DNA of 64,000 bases, from assembly GCA_964293305.1 (NCBI GenBank), contig CAXYYO010000006.1, positions 1 to 64,000 on the forward strand, given 5' to 3'. This document shows, piece by piece, positions 52,289 through 60,753 of the stretch (positions within the stretch are counted from its first letter, which is position 1; every line of letters starts with the position of its first letter). The translations under genes were made by a program, and so were the position numbers. The notes below the pieces were generated by a model that made no database searches, was not told where the DNA came from, and saw only the letters and a list, made by a program, of their open reading frames with translations. The DNA comes from CALAGJ01 sp964293305. Lineage in GTDB: Bacteria; Bacteroidota; Bacteroidia; Chitinophagales; Chitinophagaceae.

Positions 52289-52924
52289 ATGTTTTATTTT
52301 GTAAAAACACCTCTTGCTGTAAGAGCCTTTCATAAAGATCGAACTTGGAGCATGCCTGCCAAAGACAATGAAGTTTATCTAACATTTGATGATGGGCCGC
52401 ATCCCACCATCACTCCATTCGTACTTGATTTACTAAAGCAATACAATGCTAAAGCTACATTTTTTTGTGTGGGGGCCAATGTGAAAAAATATCCACAGAT
52501 ATACCAAAATATTTTAAACGGAGGTCATACTACAGGCAATCATACATTTAGACATTTAAATGGATGGCAGTCCCATACAGGACCTTATATCAGCGATGTA
52601 GGTTTTTCTTTGAGGTATATAGCCTCTCATTTGTTTAGACCACCTTATGGAAAAATATCTCCTTTTCAATCCAAACTTTTAAGGGAAAGAGGAATTGATA
52701 ATATTAAATTTAAGATCATAATGTGGGATGTACTGAGTGGAGATTTTGATCATAATATTGATGCCATTACCTGCGAAAAAAATGTAATAAAAAATACTAA
52801 ACCCGGCAGCATAGTTGTATTTCACGACAGCGATAAAGCTTGGCCTAGATTAGAAGTAGCATTACCGTCAGTTTTAAAAAACTTAAGCGAAAGGGGATTT
52901 ATTTTTAAGTCAATCCCTTCCTGA
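52289..52924 (+). CDS. NodB-type polysaccharide deacetylase
   Basis: Protein of 211 residues with all five NodB motifs: TFDDGPHP (catalytic Asp and metal Asp), HTFRH (metal histidines), RPPYGK, IMWDVLSGDF and VVFHDSDKA. Such CE4 enzymes remove acetyl groups from peptidoglycan, chitin or exopolysaccharide sugars. No clear signal peptide is present (MFYFVKTPLAVRAFHKD), so secretion is uncertain. It converges with priA, 45 bp away. Confidence 0.92.
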   Translation: MFYFVKTPLAVRAFHKDRTWSMPAKDNEVYLTFDDGPHPTITPFVLDLLKQYNAKATFFCVGANVKKYPQIYQNILNGGHTTGNHTFRHLNGWQSHTGPYISDVGFSLRYIASHLFRPPYGKISPFQSKLLRERGIDNIKFKIIMWDVLSGDFDHNIDAITCEKNVIKNTKPGSIVVFHDSDKAWPRLEVALPSVLKNLSERGFIFKSIPS

Positions 52925-52969
52925 TTGCACAGATAGTTATAACAGTATAATTTGATAGATTTTATATCC

Positions 52970-55432
52970 TCAATTAGGGTCCACATCTAGTTCAAACCGA
53001 ACACTATTGTATCTCTTATTAAACAATAAAATGCCCATTTGCTCCTGCATAGTTTCTTTTAATGCCGCTATGCGTTGTACCTCTTTAGGTAGTTTTATCA
53101 TCAATTGCCAAATGTATCTGTTTCTTACCCTACCCACAGGTGGCTGTGCCGGCCCGGTTACTTGATTTTTAAAAGCATCCAAACCACGCACTAATAAATG
53201 AGCGGCCTCCTCTGCAATATGCTTTTCTCTATGCTTGATAGTGATATGAACTAGTCTGACAAAGGGCGGATATAGATGCCTTTTACGTATTTCCAATTCC
53301 CAGTTATAAAATGATTCGTAATCATGTGTCTGCAAGAATTGTAACACTGGATGTTTTGCCTGGCTAACCTGTATTAATACTTTGCCTTTATTATTGGTGC
53401 GACCTGCTCTTCCACTTACTTGCTCCATCAATTGAAATGCACGCTCATTCACCCTAAAATCTGTATGAAAAAGGAGATTGTCTGCATCTGGTATTGCCAC
53501 CAATTGCACATGCTCAAAGTCTAATCCTTTAACTATCATTTGTGTGCCTGCAAGTATTTGAATGCGCTGCTGCTCAAATGCTTTAATCAATTGATCATGC
53601 TGATGTTTTCCACGTGTAGTATCAAGATCCATACGTGCCACTTGTATGCCGGGCAGGAGTTCAGATAGTCTTTCTTCCAGCTTTTCGGTACCAAAATTTC
53701 TTACTGCAAATTTTTCTTTGCCACATATCGGACAAATATTTAATACTGGATAATCTGAGCCACAATAATGGCAGATCAGACTATGCTTAATTTTATGATA
53801 GGTAAGTGTAACATCACAATTTCTACATTGAGGTATCCAACCACATCCTTCACAACTAATGTAAGGCACATAGCCCCTTCTGTTTTGAAAAACGATTGCT
53901 TGTTTTTTTTCCTGTACACAATCCTGTAATGCCTGAAGCATTTGTGGCCCAATAAAATTGTCAGCACCTTTCTTTGAAAGTGGTTTTTCTGTAATTATAA
54001 TTTCTGGCAAAGTGGCTGCGCCAAATCTTTCTGTCAATGCTACATATCCAAATTTTTGCTGCTTTGCATTATAATAAGTTTCAATAGCAGGAGTAGCACT
54101 ACCCAACAATACTTTTGCCTTCAATAATGTGGCATAGAAAATAGCTGCATCTCTAGCGTGATAGCGTGGTGCCGGATCCTGTTGTTTATACGAACTATCA
54201 TGCTCCTCATCAGCTATTATGAGTTGCAGATTTTGAAAGGGTAAAAACAAAGAAGACCTGGCTCCCAAGAGCACTTTTATTTCACCAGATTTCACCCTAT
54301 TCCACAGCTCTACTCTTTCCTGCGGATTAAAGCGTGAATGGTATACTGCTATGTATCCACCAAAGTGCTTTTGTAGCCTTCTAATCAATTGAGAAGTGAG
54401 GGCAATTTCCGGGAGCATATACAATGCCTGAGCATTGGTACGTATTATTTTTTCAATGAATTGAATATAGATCTGGGTCTTACCACTACCAGTAATGCCA
54501 TGCAGCAGACATACATTTTTTGTTTCCCATTCTTTTTCTATTTCAACTGCTGCCTGATGCTGTGCAGCAGATAATTTAAAATCTATTTCTATAGCAGGAG
54601 CCAACGTTTTTAAACGGCTTACCGCTTTCTTTTCAATCCGCAGAATGCCCTTATCTGCCAATCCTTTCAATTGCGCAGCTGAGGCATCGGCTTTCTTTAA
54701 CAGCGCAGCTTGTGTTACTTCACCATCGGTTTTTATGAGGTGTAAAAATGAGAGCAACAACTGCATTTGCTTTGGAGCTCTTGTGCTATTATTAAGCAAT
54801 TTTTCTAAGTTATCTTCAAGATGATAATCAGGATGCAGCAATACATAGTTATCAGTTTTCTCTTTATATTTTTCTTTTAATTCTTCCCACACAAAGCACA
54901 CCTGTCTTGCTATCAACTCTTTAATAACGGGATAAACCTGGTGTGTATCTAGTAATTGTTGTACCTCTGAAAGGTTAAGTTGTTTACGAATACTCAAGGC
55001 TTCTGCTATTATATATTCCCTATTATCCAATGCAGAAAAATCTTCGTTGTGCATCTCATTCCAAACTATGATTGTTTCACTACTCAGTTTAAGATGAGAT
55101 GGTAAAGCTGCTTGCATTACCTCTCCTTCACTACACATATAATATTGTGCCATCCACTGCCAAAGTTTAAGCTGGTGCAGGGTAATGAGTGGCTCTGTAT
55201 CCAAAACATTTTGTATTGGCCTGGGTTCAAAACCGGATGGTTTATCTGTGTGAATTTTTTTTACAATACCAGCATATCTTTTTTTTCTCAATTCTACTTC
55301 TACACGCATACCAGGTAGCAATACACTTACATATTGCTGAGGAATGCACCAAGTATAATTCTTTGGCAATGCGAGTGGAATAATTATCTCAGCGTAATAG
55401 TTTTGTTCTTTATCGAACAGCTCATTCATCAT
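52970..55432 (-). CDS. priA: Primosomal replication-restart helicase PriA
   Basis: Protein of 820 residues: N-terminal DNA-binding domain (about 1-105), SF2 helicase with Walker A GITGSGKT (about 310), DEEHD box and QNRRGY motif, and a zinc-binding insertion with eight cysteines (CEGCGWIPQCRNCD ... CHYCGSDYPVLNICPICG, about 527-575). It reloads the replisome at stalled forks. Slightly longer than E. coli PriA. Monocistronic. Confidence 0.96.
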   Translation of the reverse strand: MMNELFDKEQNYYAEIIIPLALPKNYTWCIPQQYVSVLLPGMRVEVELRKKRYAGIVKKIHTDKPSGFEPRPIQNVLDTEPLITLHQLKLWQWMAQYYMCSEGEVMQAALPSHLKLSSETIIVWNEMHNEDFSALDNREYIIAEALSIRKQLNLSEVQQLLDTHQVYPVIKELIARQVCFVWEELKEKYKEKTDNYVLLHPDYHLEDNLEKLLNNSTRAPKQMQLLLSFLHLIKTDGEVTQAALLKKADASAAQLKGLADKGILRIEKKAVSRLKTLAPAIEIDFKLSAAQHQAAVEIEKEWETKNVCLLHGITGSGKTQIYIQFIEKIIRTNAQALYMLPEIALTSQLIRRLQKHFGGYIAVYHSRFNPQERVELWNRVKSGEIKVLLGARSSLFLPFQNLQLIIADEEHDSSYKQQDPAPRYHARDAAIFYATLLKAKVLLGSATPAIETYYNAKQQKFGYVALTERFGAATLPEIIITEKPLSKKGADNFIGPQMLQALQDCVQEKKQAIVFQNRRGYVPYISCEGCGWIPQCRNCDVTLTYHKIKHSLICHYCGSDYPVLNICPICGKEKFAVRNFGTEKLEERLSELLPGIQVARMDLDTTRGKHQHDQLIKAFEQQRIQILAGTQMIVKGLDFEHVQLVAIPDADNLLFHTDFRVNERAFQLMEQVSGRAGRTNNKGKVLIQVSQAKHPVLQFLQTHDYESFYNWELEIRKRHLYPPFVRLVHITIKHREKHIAEEAAHLLVRGLDAFKNQVTGPAQPPVGRVRNRYIWQLMIKLPKEVQRIAALKETMQEQMGILLFNKRYNSVRFELDVDPN

Positions 55433-55716
55433 TCAAAAAAAATGAAAATACAAATACAACATGAATTTTATTATCATAAAGTTTCTATTGAATCCAAAAA
55501 AAATTCAAATGCTTTACCAAAGGATTTCTTTTCTCCATGCAACTTAAAATGATGAGGTAATTATGTGCAATTTTTCTATAAGTTAGTTTTATTGCCAAAA
55601 CTCCATATCGATTTAATTTTTAGAAACTACTGAAATAGAAATAAAAATTAAGGAAATACCAATAAAGGGTACTCAAAAAAATCCAATTCCCTATATTGCT
55701 TCCCAAAGCTATTGCC

Positions 55717-56796
55717 ATGAAGTTTTTTGTACATCCGGATATTTCACTTGCTCACACTATTGATACCTCATTTTATTTAGACTCCGAATTTTATGAAGCC
55801 TCTAAAGAAAAAATTTTTGCACCTTCTTGGCAGTATGCGGGGTTTGCATCACAAATAGCTGAACCCAATCAAGCTCATCCATTTATGCTACTTGAGCATT
55901 TTCTAGATGAACCATTATTACTTACTTGCGATGAAAATGAGCAAATCCATTGCCTAAGTAATGTGTGCACTCATCGTGGTAATCTCTTGGTATATGAACC
56001 CTGTAAATCAAAAAATCTTCGATGCCGATATCATGGACGGCAGTTTACAATGGATGGTTGTTTTGTTTCTATGCCTGAGTTTAAAGAAGTACAAAATTTT
56101 CCTTCACAAACTGACAATTTGCATCCTTTGCCCCTTTTTAAATGGGGGCAGTTATTATTTACTTCACTCACTCCATCATTGCCTGCTGAATTATATCTGA
56201 AAGAAATGATGGAGCGGGTTCACTGGCTTCCTATGGACAAATTGGTCTATCATCCGGAATTGTCAAAAGATTATACGGTAAATGCAAGTTGGGCTTTATA
56301 CTGTGAAAATTATTTAGAAGGATTTCATATACCATTTGTACACGCAGGTCTCAATCAGGTGTTAGACTTTGGAGAATATACTACTGAAATATTTACTTAT
56401 TGCAATCTTCAACTCGGTATTGGGAAAAAAGGAGACAGTTGTTTCACTATACCTGAAGATTCAACTGATTATGGAAAAGAAGTAGCCGCTTATTATTTCT
56501 GGGTATTTCCCAATATGATGTTTAATTTTTATCCATGGGGTTTGTCATTAAATATTGTAGAACCACTTTCTGTAGATACATGTAAAGTGCGATTCTTAAG
56601 TTTTGTTTTTGATGCTTCAAAATTAAATACTGGTGCTGGCAGTGGTTTAGACACTGTAGAGCATGAAGATGAAGAAGTAGTACAGCAGGTGCAAAAAGGC
56701 ATCAGGAGCAGGTTCTATACTCAGGGTCGGTACTCTGTAAGCAGGGAGCAGGGTACACACCATTTTCATTCGCTTATAGCATCGCATTTAGCATGA
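55717..56796 (+). CDS. Rieske non-haem iron oxygenase, alpha subunit
   Basis: About 359 residues from ATG 55717 (MKFFVHPDIS). The Rieske cluster ligands are Cys84-His86 (CTHRGN) and Cys103-His106 (CRYHGRQF); the mononuclear iron motif is in CENYLEGFHIPFVHAGL. It belongs with ring-hydroxylating and quaternary-ammonium oxygenases; the substrate is unknown. No reductase gene is beside it. Its stop overlaps the start of the following APC permease (ATGA), which makes the permease the likely importer of its substrate. Confidence 0.9.
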   Translation: MKFFVHPDISLAHTIDTSFYLDSEFYEASKEKIFAPSWQYAGFASQIAEPNQAHPFMLLEHFLDEPLLLTCDENEQIHCLSNVCTHRGNLLVYEPCKSKNLRCRYHGRQFTMDGCFVSMPEFKEVQNFPSQTDNLHPLPLFKWGQLLFTSLTPSLPAELYLKEMMERVHWLPMDKLVYHPELSKDYTVNASWALYCENYLEGFHIPFVHAGLNQVLDFGEYTTEIFTYCNLQLGIGKKGDSCFTIPEDSTDYGKEVAAYYFWVFPNMMFNFYPWGLSLNIVEPLSVDTCKVRFLSFVFDASKLNTGAGSGLDTVEHEDEEVVQQVQKGIRSRFYTQGRYSVSREQGTHHFHSLIASHLA

Positions 56797-58214
56797 AAAT
56801 ATTAGAAAGAAAGCTTGGCGCAGCCACATCAATTGCCATTGTAGTAGGAGGTGTAATTGGCAGCGGCATTTTTATGAAACCAGCATTAATGGCTGGACAG
56901 TTAGCAAACCCTTTGCTATTAATTTCAGTATGGATAGTAGCTGGTATCATTACATTATTCGGAGCCTTGAGCAATGCTGAAGTAGCAGCAATGATTCCTG
57001 AAACCGGTGGACAATATGTCTTCTTTCAAAAAATGTATGGGTCTGGTTTTGCATTTATGTATGGGTGGGCAGCATTTGCTGTTTTTAATACCGCCGGTAA
57101 TGCAAGTATTGCTTATGTATTTTCACAGTATGCCAACTATTTTATAGAACTGCCTCGCTTTTCGGAGGAAGTTGAAAAAGCAAGTGCTTTTCACATACCA
57201 TTTGTGGGCACATTGTATCTTCTTGAAAATGCAGGCTTAAAATTACTTACCATTTTCATTGTATGGATACTGAGTGTTGTCAATTATATTAGTGTGTTGT
57301 ATGGAGGCGCTTTGCAAAGAGTGCTAACTGTTCTAAAAGCAATAGCGATAATTATGCTTGTGTTAGGCATTCTGTTTTCGGGAAAGGGTAATGTATCAAA
57401 TTTTTTTACTCCAGGTTCAGAATGGGCTATAAAGCAGCAGGGTTTACTTGGTGCATACATAGCTGCATTGGCAGGGGCATTTTGGGCTTATGATGGTTGG
57501 AATAATATTACATTCATTGCCGGAGAAATAAAAGAACCGCAAAAAAATATTCCACGTAGTCTTTTTTTGGGCTTACTGTTTTGCGTTATTATTTATGGAT
57601 TGGTAAATCTTGCTTACCTCTATGTAATGCCTGTAGATGCTATGAAGCATTCATCATTTATTGCAAGTGATACGGCAACTATTTTGTGGGGTGCGGCAGG
57701 CGGCAGTTTGATAGCTTGTATGGTCATGTTAAGCACCTTGGGCACAGCAAATGCCAATATACTAGCTACAGCACGCATTACTATGGCTATGGGAAAGGAG
57801 AGTAGGCTTTTTTCTTTTGCGGGCAAAGTCCATCCACGGTTTATCACACCTGGCAATGCATTACTATTAAATGGAGTATGGAGTACTTTACTTATCTGCA
57901 GCGGGTCTTTTGATATGCTTACAGATATGTTGGTTTTTGTAACTTGGTTTTTTTATGGAATGAGTGCTTTAGGGGTTTTCGTATTACGGCATAAAATGAA
58001 AAATACTGAAAGACCTTATAAAGTATGGGGATACCCTGTTGTCACTTTTCTCTTTGCAGGGTTTACACTTTTCTTTTTGGTGAGCACTTTGTATTATGAT
58101 ATTATGAATTATTTGTCTGGACAAACAGCAGTTATCAACTCTCTGCTGGGAGTATTAATAACAGCTATTGGCATACCTGTATATTTTTTCAGTGTAAAGA
58201 AGAAGCAAGTATAA
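56793..58214 (+). CDS. APC-family amino acid/amine permease
   Basis: Protein of 473 residues with about twelve membrane helices. The first helix carries GGVIGSGIFMKP, the unwound substrate-binding GSG motif of APC transporters, and GAFWAYDGWNNITFIAGEIKEPQKNIPRSL is the conserved TM6-loop. Substrate cannot be assigned from sequence; it is translationally coupled to the Rieske oxygenase gene. Confidence 0.9.
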   Translation: MKILERKLGAATSIAIVVGGVIGSGIFMKPALMAGQLANPLLLISVWIVAGIITLFGALSNAEVAAMIPETGGQYVFFQKMYGSGFAFMYGWAAFAVFNTAGNASIAYVFSQYANYFIELPRFSEEVEKASAFHIPFVGTLYLLENAGLKLLTIFIVWILSVVNYISVLYGGALQRVLTVLKAIAIIMLVLGILFSGKGNVSNFFTPGSEWAIKQQGLLGAYIAALAGAFWAYDGWNNITFIAGEIKEPQKNIPRSLFLGLLFCVIIYGLVNLAYLYVMPVDAMKHSSFIASDTATILWGAAGGSLIACMVMLSTLGTANANILATARITMAMGKESRLFSFAGKVHPRFITPGNALLLNGVWSTLLICSGSFDMLTDMLVFVTWFFYGMSALGVFVLRHKMKNTERPYKVWGYPVVTFLFAGFTLFFLVSTLYYDIMNYLSGQTAVINSLLGVLITAIGIPVYFFSVKKKQV

Positions 58215-58456
58215 CTTAATATACCATTGTTTAATAAAGGCTGTGTGAATATTGCCTTTGGCATAAAGGGAACATTGCAAGTACCGCTATAAAATGCTTG
58301 GTTGAAAAATTTCTTTTTTACAACTAACTAAAAATAATCATTGCACAATAAAAAGAGGAAAATCAACTGTAGATGAGGTAACATATCTGGGTGAGTGTTG
58401 TTCTAGGGTAGGCAGGTTTAATAGAGGAAATCTTATTATATATTTAACTTTCATAT

Positions 58457-60004
58457 ATGAAACAGGAGAATAAATACAACTATAAAACTTTCATAGAAGA
58501 AACAGGAGTTGACCATCTTATTGATACTTTGAAGCAGGATCTTACAAATAATGGAAGTAGCCCAATGCCACAATATAGTGATATGATTTCTGTAGAAAAT
58601 AACAAAACTTATCAATATGTAAATTATGTACAAGAAGGTGGTGGCGTGCTCGGTGTAGCACTTATAGGTTATACTTATGTTCTTGAGAAATTGGGATTCA
58701 GGTTTTTAAAGTTAGCTGGCACAAGTGCCGGAGCCATTAATACCATTTTGTTGGCTGGTACAGATAAAATGAATTATAAGAAAAGTGAACATGCATTTGA
58801 GTATAAGAGTGAAATTATTCTTCAAGAAATGCTAGACTTTAATTTATGGAAATTAGTTGATGGAAGTAAATTTGGCAAATGGCTTATCAAAATGTTTGTT
58901 TCACATCCTAAGCGGATAGGTATTTTAAAAAATATACTTTCATTTGCCTTGGCTACCCCATTTCTTTTTTCAATCATTGCTGTTTTTGGCAGGGTATTAT
59001 TTGGTCTTTGGCCTGCAGCCGGATTAATAAAAGTATATGACATATTGGTGGTCATTTCATTTATTGCACTTATTGTATTACTTACTGCACTTGGTGTAAT
59101 TTTTTATTATGGATGGCGATTTAAGCGAGCTGGATTTGGCATCAACCCCGGCAAAGAATTTTACACTTGGATTGAAAAAATTCTTTCAAAAAATAAAATT
59201 AAAAACATTGCAGATTTAGAGGCGAAAATGAAAGCTGAAATAAGCATTGCACACCTCAGACCAGAACGAAGTGCACAGCAAATTGTAGGAGACAATGATC
59301 ATATATCCCCTCCTTATATTACATTAGTAACAAGTGATATAACGAATGAATCAAAAGTTGAATTTCCTGCCATGGCTGCTGATTATTATGAACACCCAGA
59401 AGCCGTAAATCCAGCAGATTTTGTGAGAGCTTCCATGTCTATTCCAATATTTTTTGAACCATTTAAAATAACGGTAACGCAAAAAGTCAAGGATCAAAGC
59501 AATTTTCAGCAAGACCGCATTATAAAAAGAAGTTATAAAAATAGAGAAACCTATCAGGCGCTGTTTATAGATGGAGGTGTTCTTTCAAATTTTCCATACA
59601 ATGTATTTCATAATCCCAAAATTAAAATTGCAAGAATGCCCACATTTGGTGTGCGATTGGAAGATGAAGATCACATTGATCAGAATAAGCCTATCAAATC
59701 ATCTATTTTGGCATTTTCAGGGTTACTAAAAAAAATATTCAATACCATTCGTTTCAACTATGACAGAGAATTTTTAAAGAAGAATACTGTGTATGAAATG
59801 TGTATTGGACATGTGGATATGGAGAAACAAAACTGGTTAGATTTTAGTATTGGTTACGATAAACAAAAAGAGCTTTTTTTAAAGGGTGTGGAAGCTGGTA
59901 TTGCATTTTTTAAAGGCGGTACTGTGTGGATAGATGGCAAGTCAAAACAGTTTGATGCTTTTGATTGGGAAAAATTCAAAACTGAAAGAGAAAAGATTGT
60001 ATAG
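58457..60004 (+). CDS. Patatin-like phospholipase with membrane insertion
   Basis: Protein of 515 residues. Patatin features: glycine-rich oxyanion segment EGGGVLGVALIG (60-71), nucleophile elbow GTSAG (88-92) and DGG of the Ser-Asp dyad in LFIDGGVLSNFP (about 372). Between elbow and DGG lie two strongly hydrophobic stretches (about 160-215: ILSFALATPFLFSIIAVFGRVLFGLW and VVISFIALIVLLTALGVIFYYGW) that look like a membrane hairpin inserted in the fold. It probably acts on membrane phospholipids. Confidence 0.85.
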   Translation: MKQENKYNYKTFIEETGVDHLIDTLKQDLTNNGSSPMPQYSDMISVENNKTYQYVNYVQEGGGVLGVALIGYTYVLEKLGFRFLKLAGTSAGAINTILLAGTDKMNYKKSEHAFEYKSEIILQEMLDFNLWKLVDGSKFGKWLIKMFVSHPKRIGILKNILSFALATPFLFSIIAVFGRVLFGLWPAAGLIKVYDILVVISFIALIVLLTALGVIFYYGWRFKRAGFGINPGKEFYTWIEKILSKNKIKNIADLEAKMKAEISIAHLRPERSAQQIVGDNDHISPPYITLVTSDITNESKVEFPAMAADYYEHPEAVNPADFVRASMSIPIFFEPFKITVTQKVKDQSNFQQDRIIKRSYKNRETYQALFIDGGVLSNFPYNVFHNPKIKIARMPTFGVRLEDEDHIDQNKPIKSSILAFSGLLKKIFNTIRFNYDREFLKKNTVYEMCIGHVDMEKQNWLDFSIGYDKQKELFLKGVEAGIAFFKGGTVWIDGKSKQFDAFDWEKFKTEREKIV

Positions 60005-60174
60005 GATGAATGATTGATAATTTTCACCAAACAATGTGATTAAAAAAATAAGTTCGGTATGCAATAAGGGTATTCAAAATTGATAGGAGAAAATATCCAT
60101 CAACACAATGAGCTGGAATAAATTTTCAACCATTTCAAATAAGTCCTATAATTTTGAATTGCATCAATTGAAAA

Positions 60175-60188
60175 TTTGTATATACAAA
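60175..60188 (+). promoter_or_regulatory. Palindrome at the MarR-family start codon
   Basis: TTTGTATATACAAA is a perfect 14-bp palindrome ending at the base before ATG 60189. A second, looser dyad AATTG-CAT-CAATT lies 8 bp upstream. Both are plausible operators for autoregulation. Confidence 0.45.
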
Positions 60189-60671
60189 ATGACAAAAATT
60201 AAAAAAAGTCTTAATGCATCCTTGGTCTTTCATATTTTCAAAATAAATGAAACCCTACAGAAAAATGGCGACATACTAACAAAGGATTATGGTGTAACCA
60301 CACAGCAATGGCTTATTCTTCTGTATTTGGCCAACGACCCCAATATCATTTATCTACAAGAGAACCCGCAGGAAAAACCATTATTGGCTAAAGAGTTGGC
60401 AGAAGCTATGAATGTGAGTAGAGCAAATATTACAAACCTGATAAATGTACTTTTAGAAAAAGGTTTTATAGCTCAGTCATTTGATAAAAAAGACCGGCGT
60501 AGGAAAAGATTATTACTTACAAAAGCCGGTGAAGAAGTACTTGAAAAATTAGAACTGATAAGAGAAGTGGGTAATGATAAATTATTAGCAGATTTTTCAA
60601 AGGAAGAGAAATTAAAATTTATTGAATTTATACAGAAATGTTTGGAAGTTTTAAAAAGAGATTTTAAGTAA
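60189..60671 (+). CDS. MarR-family transcription regulator
   Basis: About 160 residues from ATG 60189 (MTKIKKSLNASLVF); an ATG 27 codons upstream (60108) would make the operator-like palindrome part of the coding region, so the later start is preferred. Winged helix: LAKELAEAMNVSRANITNLINVLLEKGFIAQSFDKKDRRRKRLLLTKAG (about 70-120), with dimer helices either side. MarR proteins usually repress efflux or detoxification genes in response to small ligands; no such target is adjacent except possibly the patatin gene upstream. Confidence 0.9.
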   Translation: MTKIKKSLNASLVFHIFKINETLQKNGDILTKDYGVTTQQWLILLYLANDPNIIYLQENPQEKPLLAKELAEAMNVSRANITNLINVLLEKGFIAQSFDKKDRRRKRLLLTKAGEEVLEKLELIREVGNDKLLADFSKEEKLKFIEFIQKCLEVLKRDFK

Positions 60672-60753
60672 ACAGCCACTGCTTTTACCTTTGATTTCTA
60701 TTTATTCTTTCAAATAATCAACCTAAAATCAATACGTACTTTTATAAATCCTA

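Noticed and set aside
55530..55610. Further copy of the AACCCAGATGATG repeat
   Set aside because: Only AATGATGAGGT plus CAATTTTTCT resembles R3; no second end, so too weak to call.
58360..58400. Another possible repeat end (CATATCTGGGTG)
   Set aside because: A single short match without a partner inverted end.
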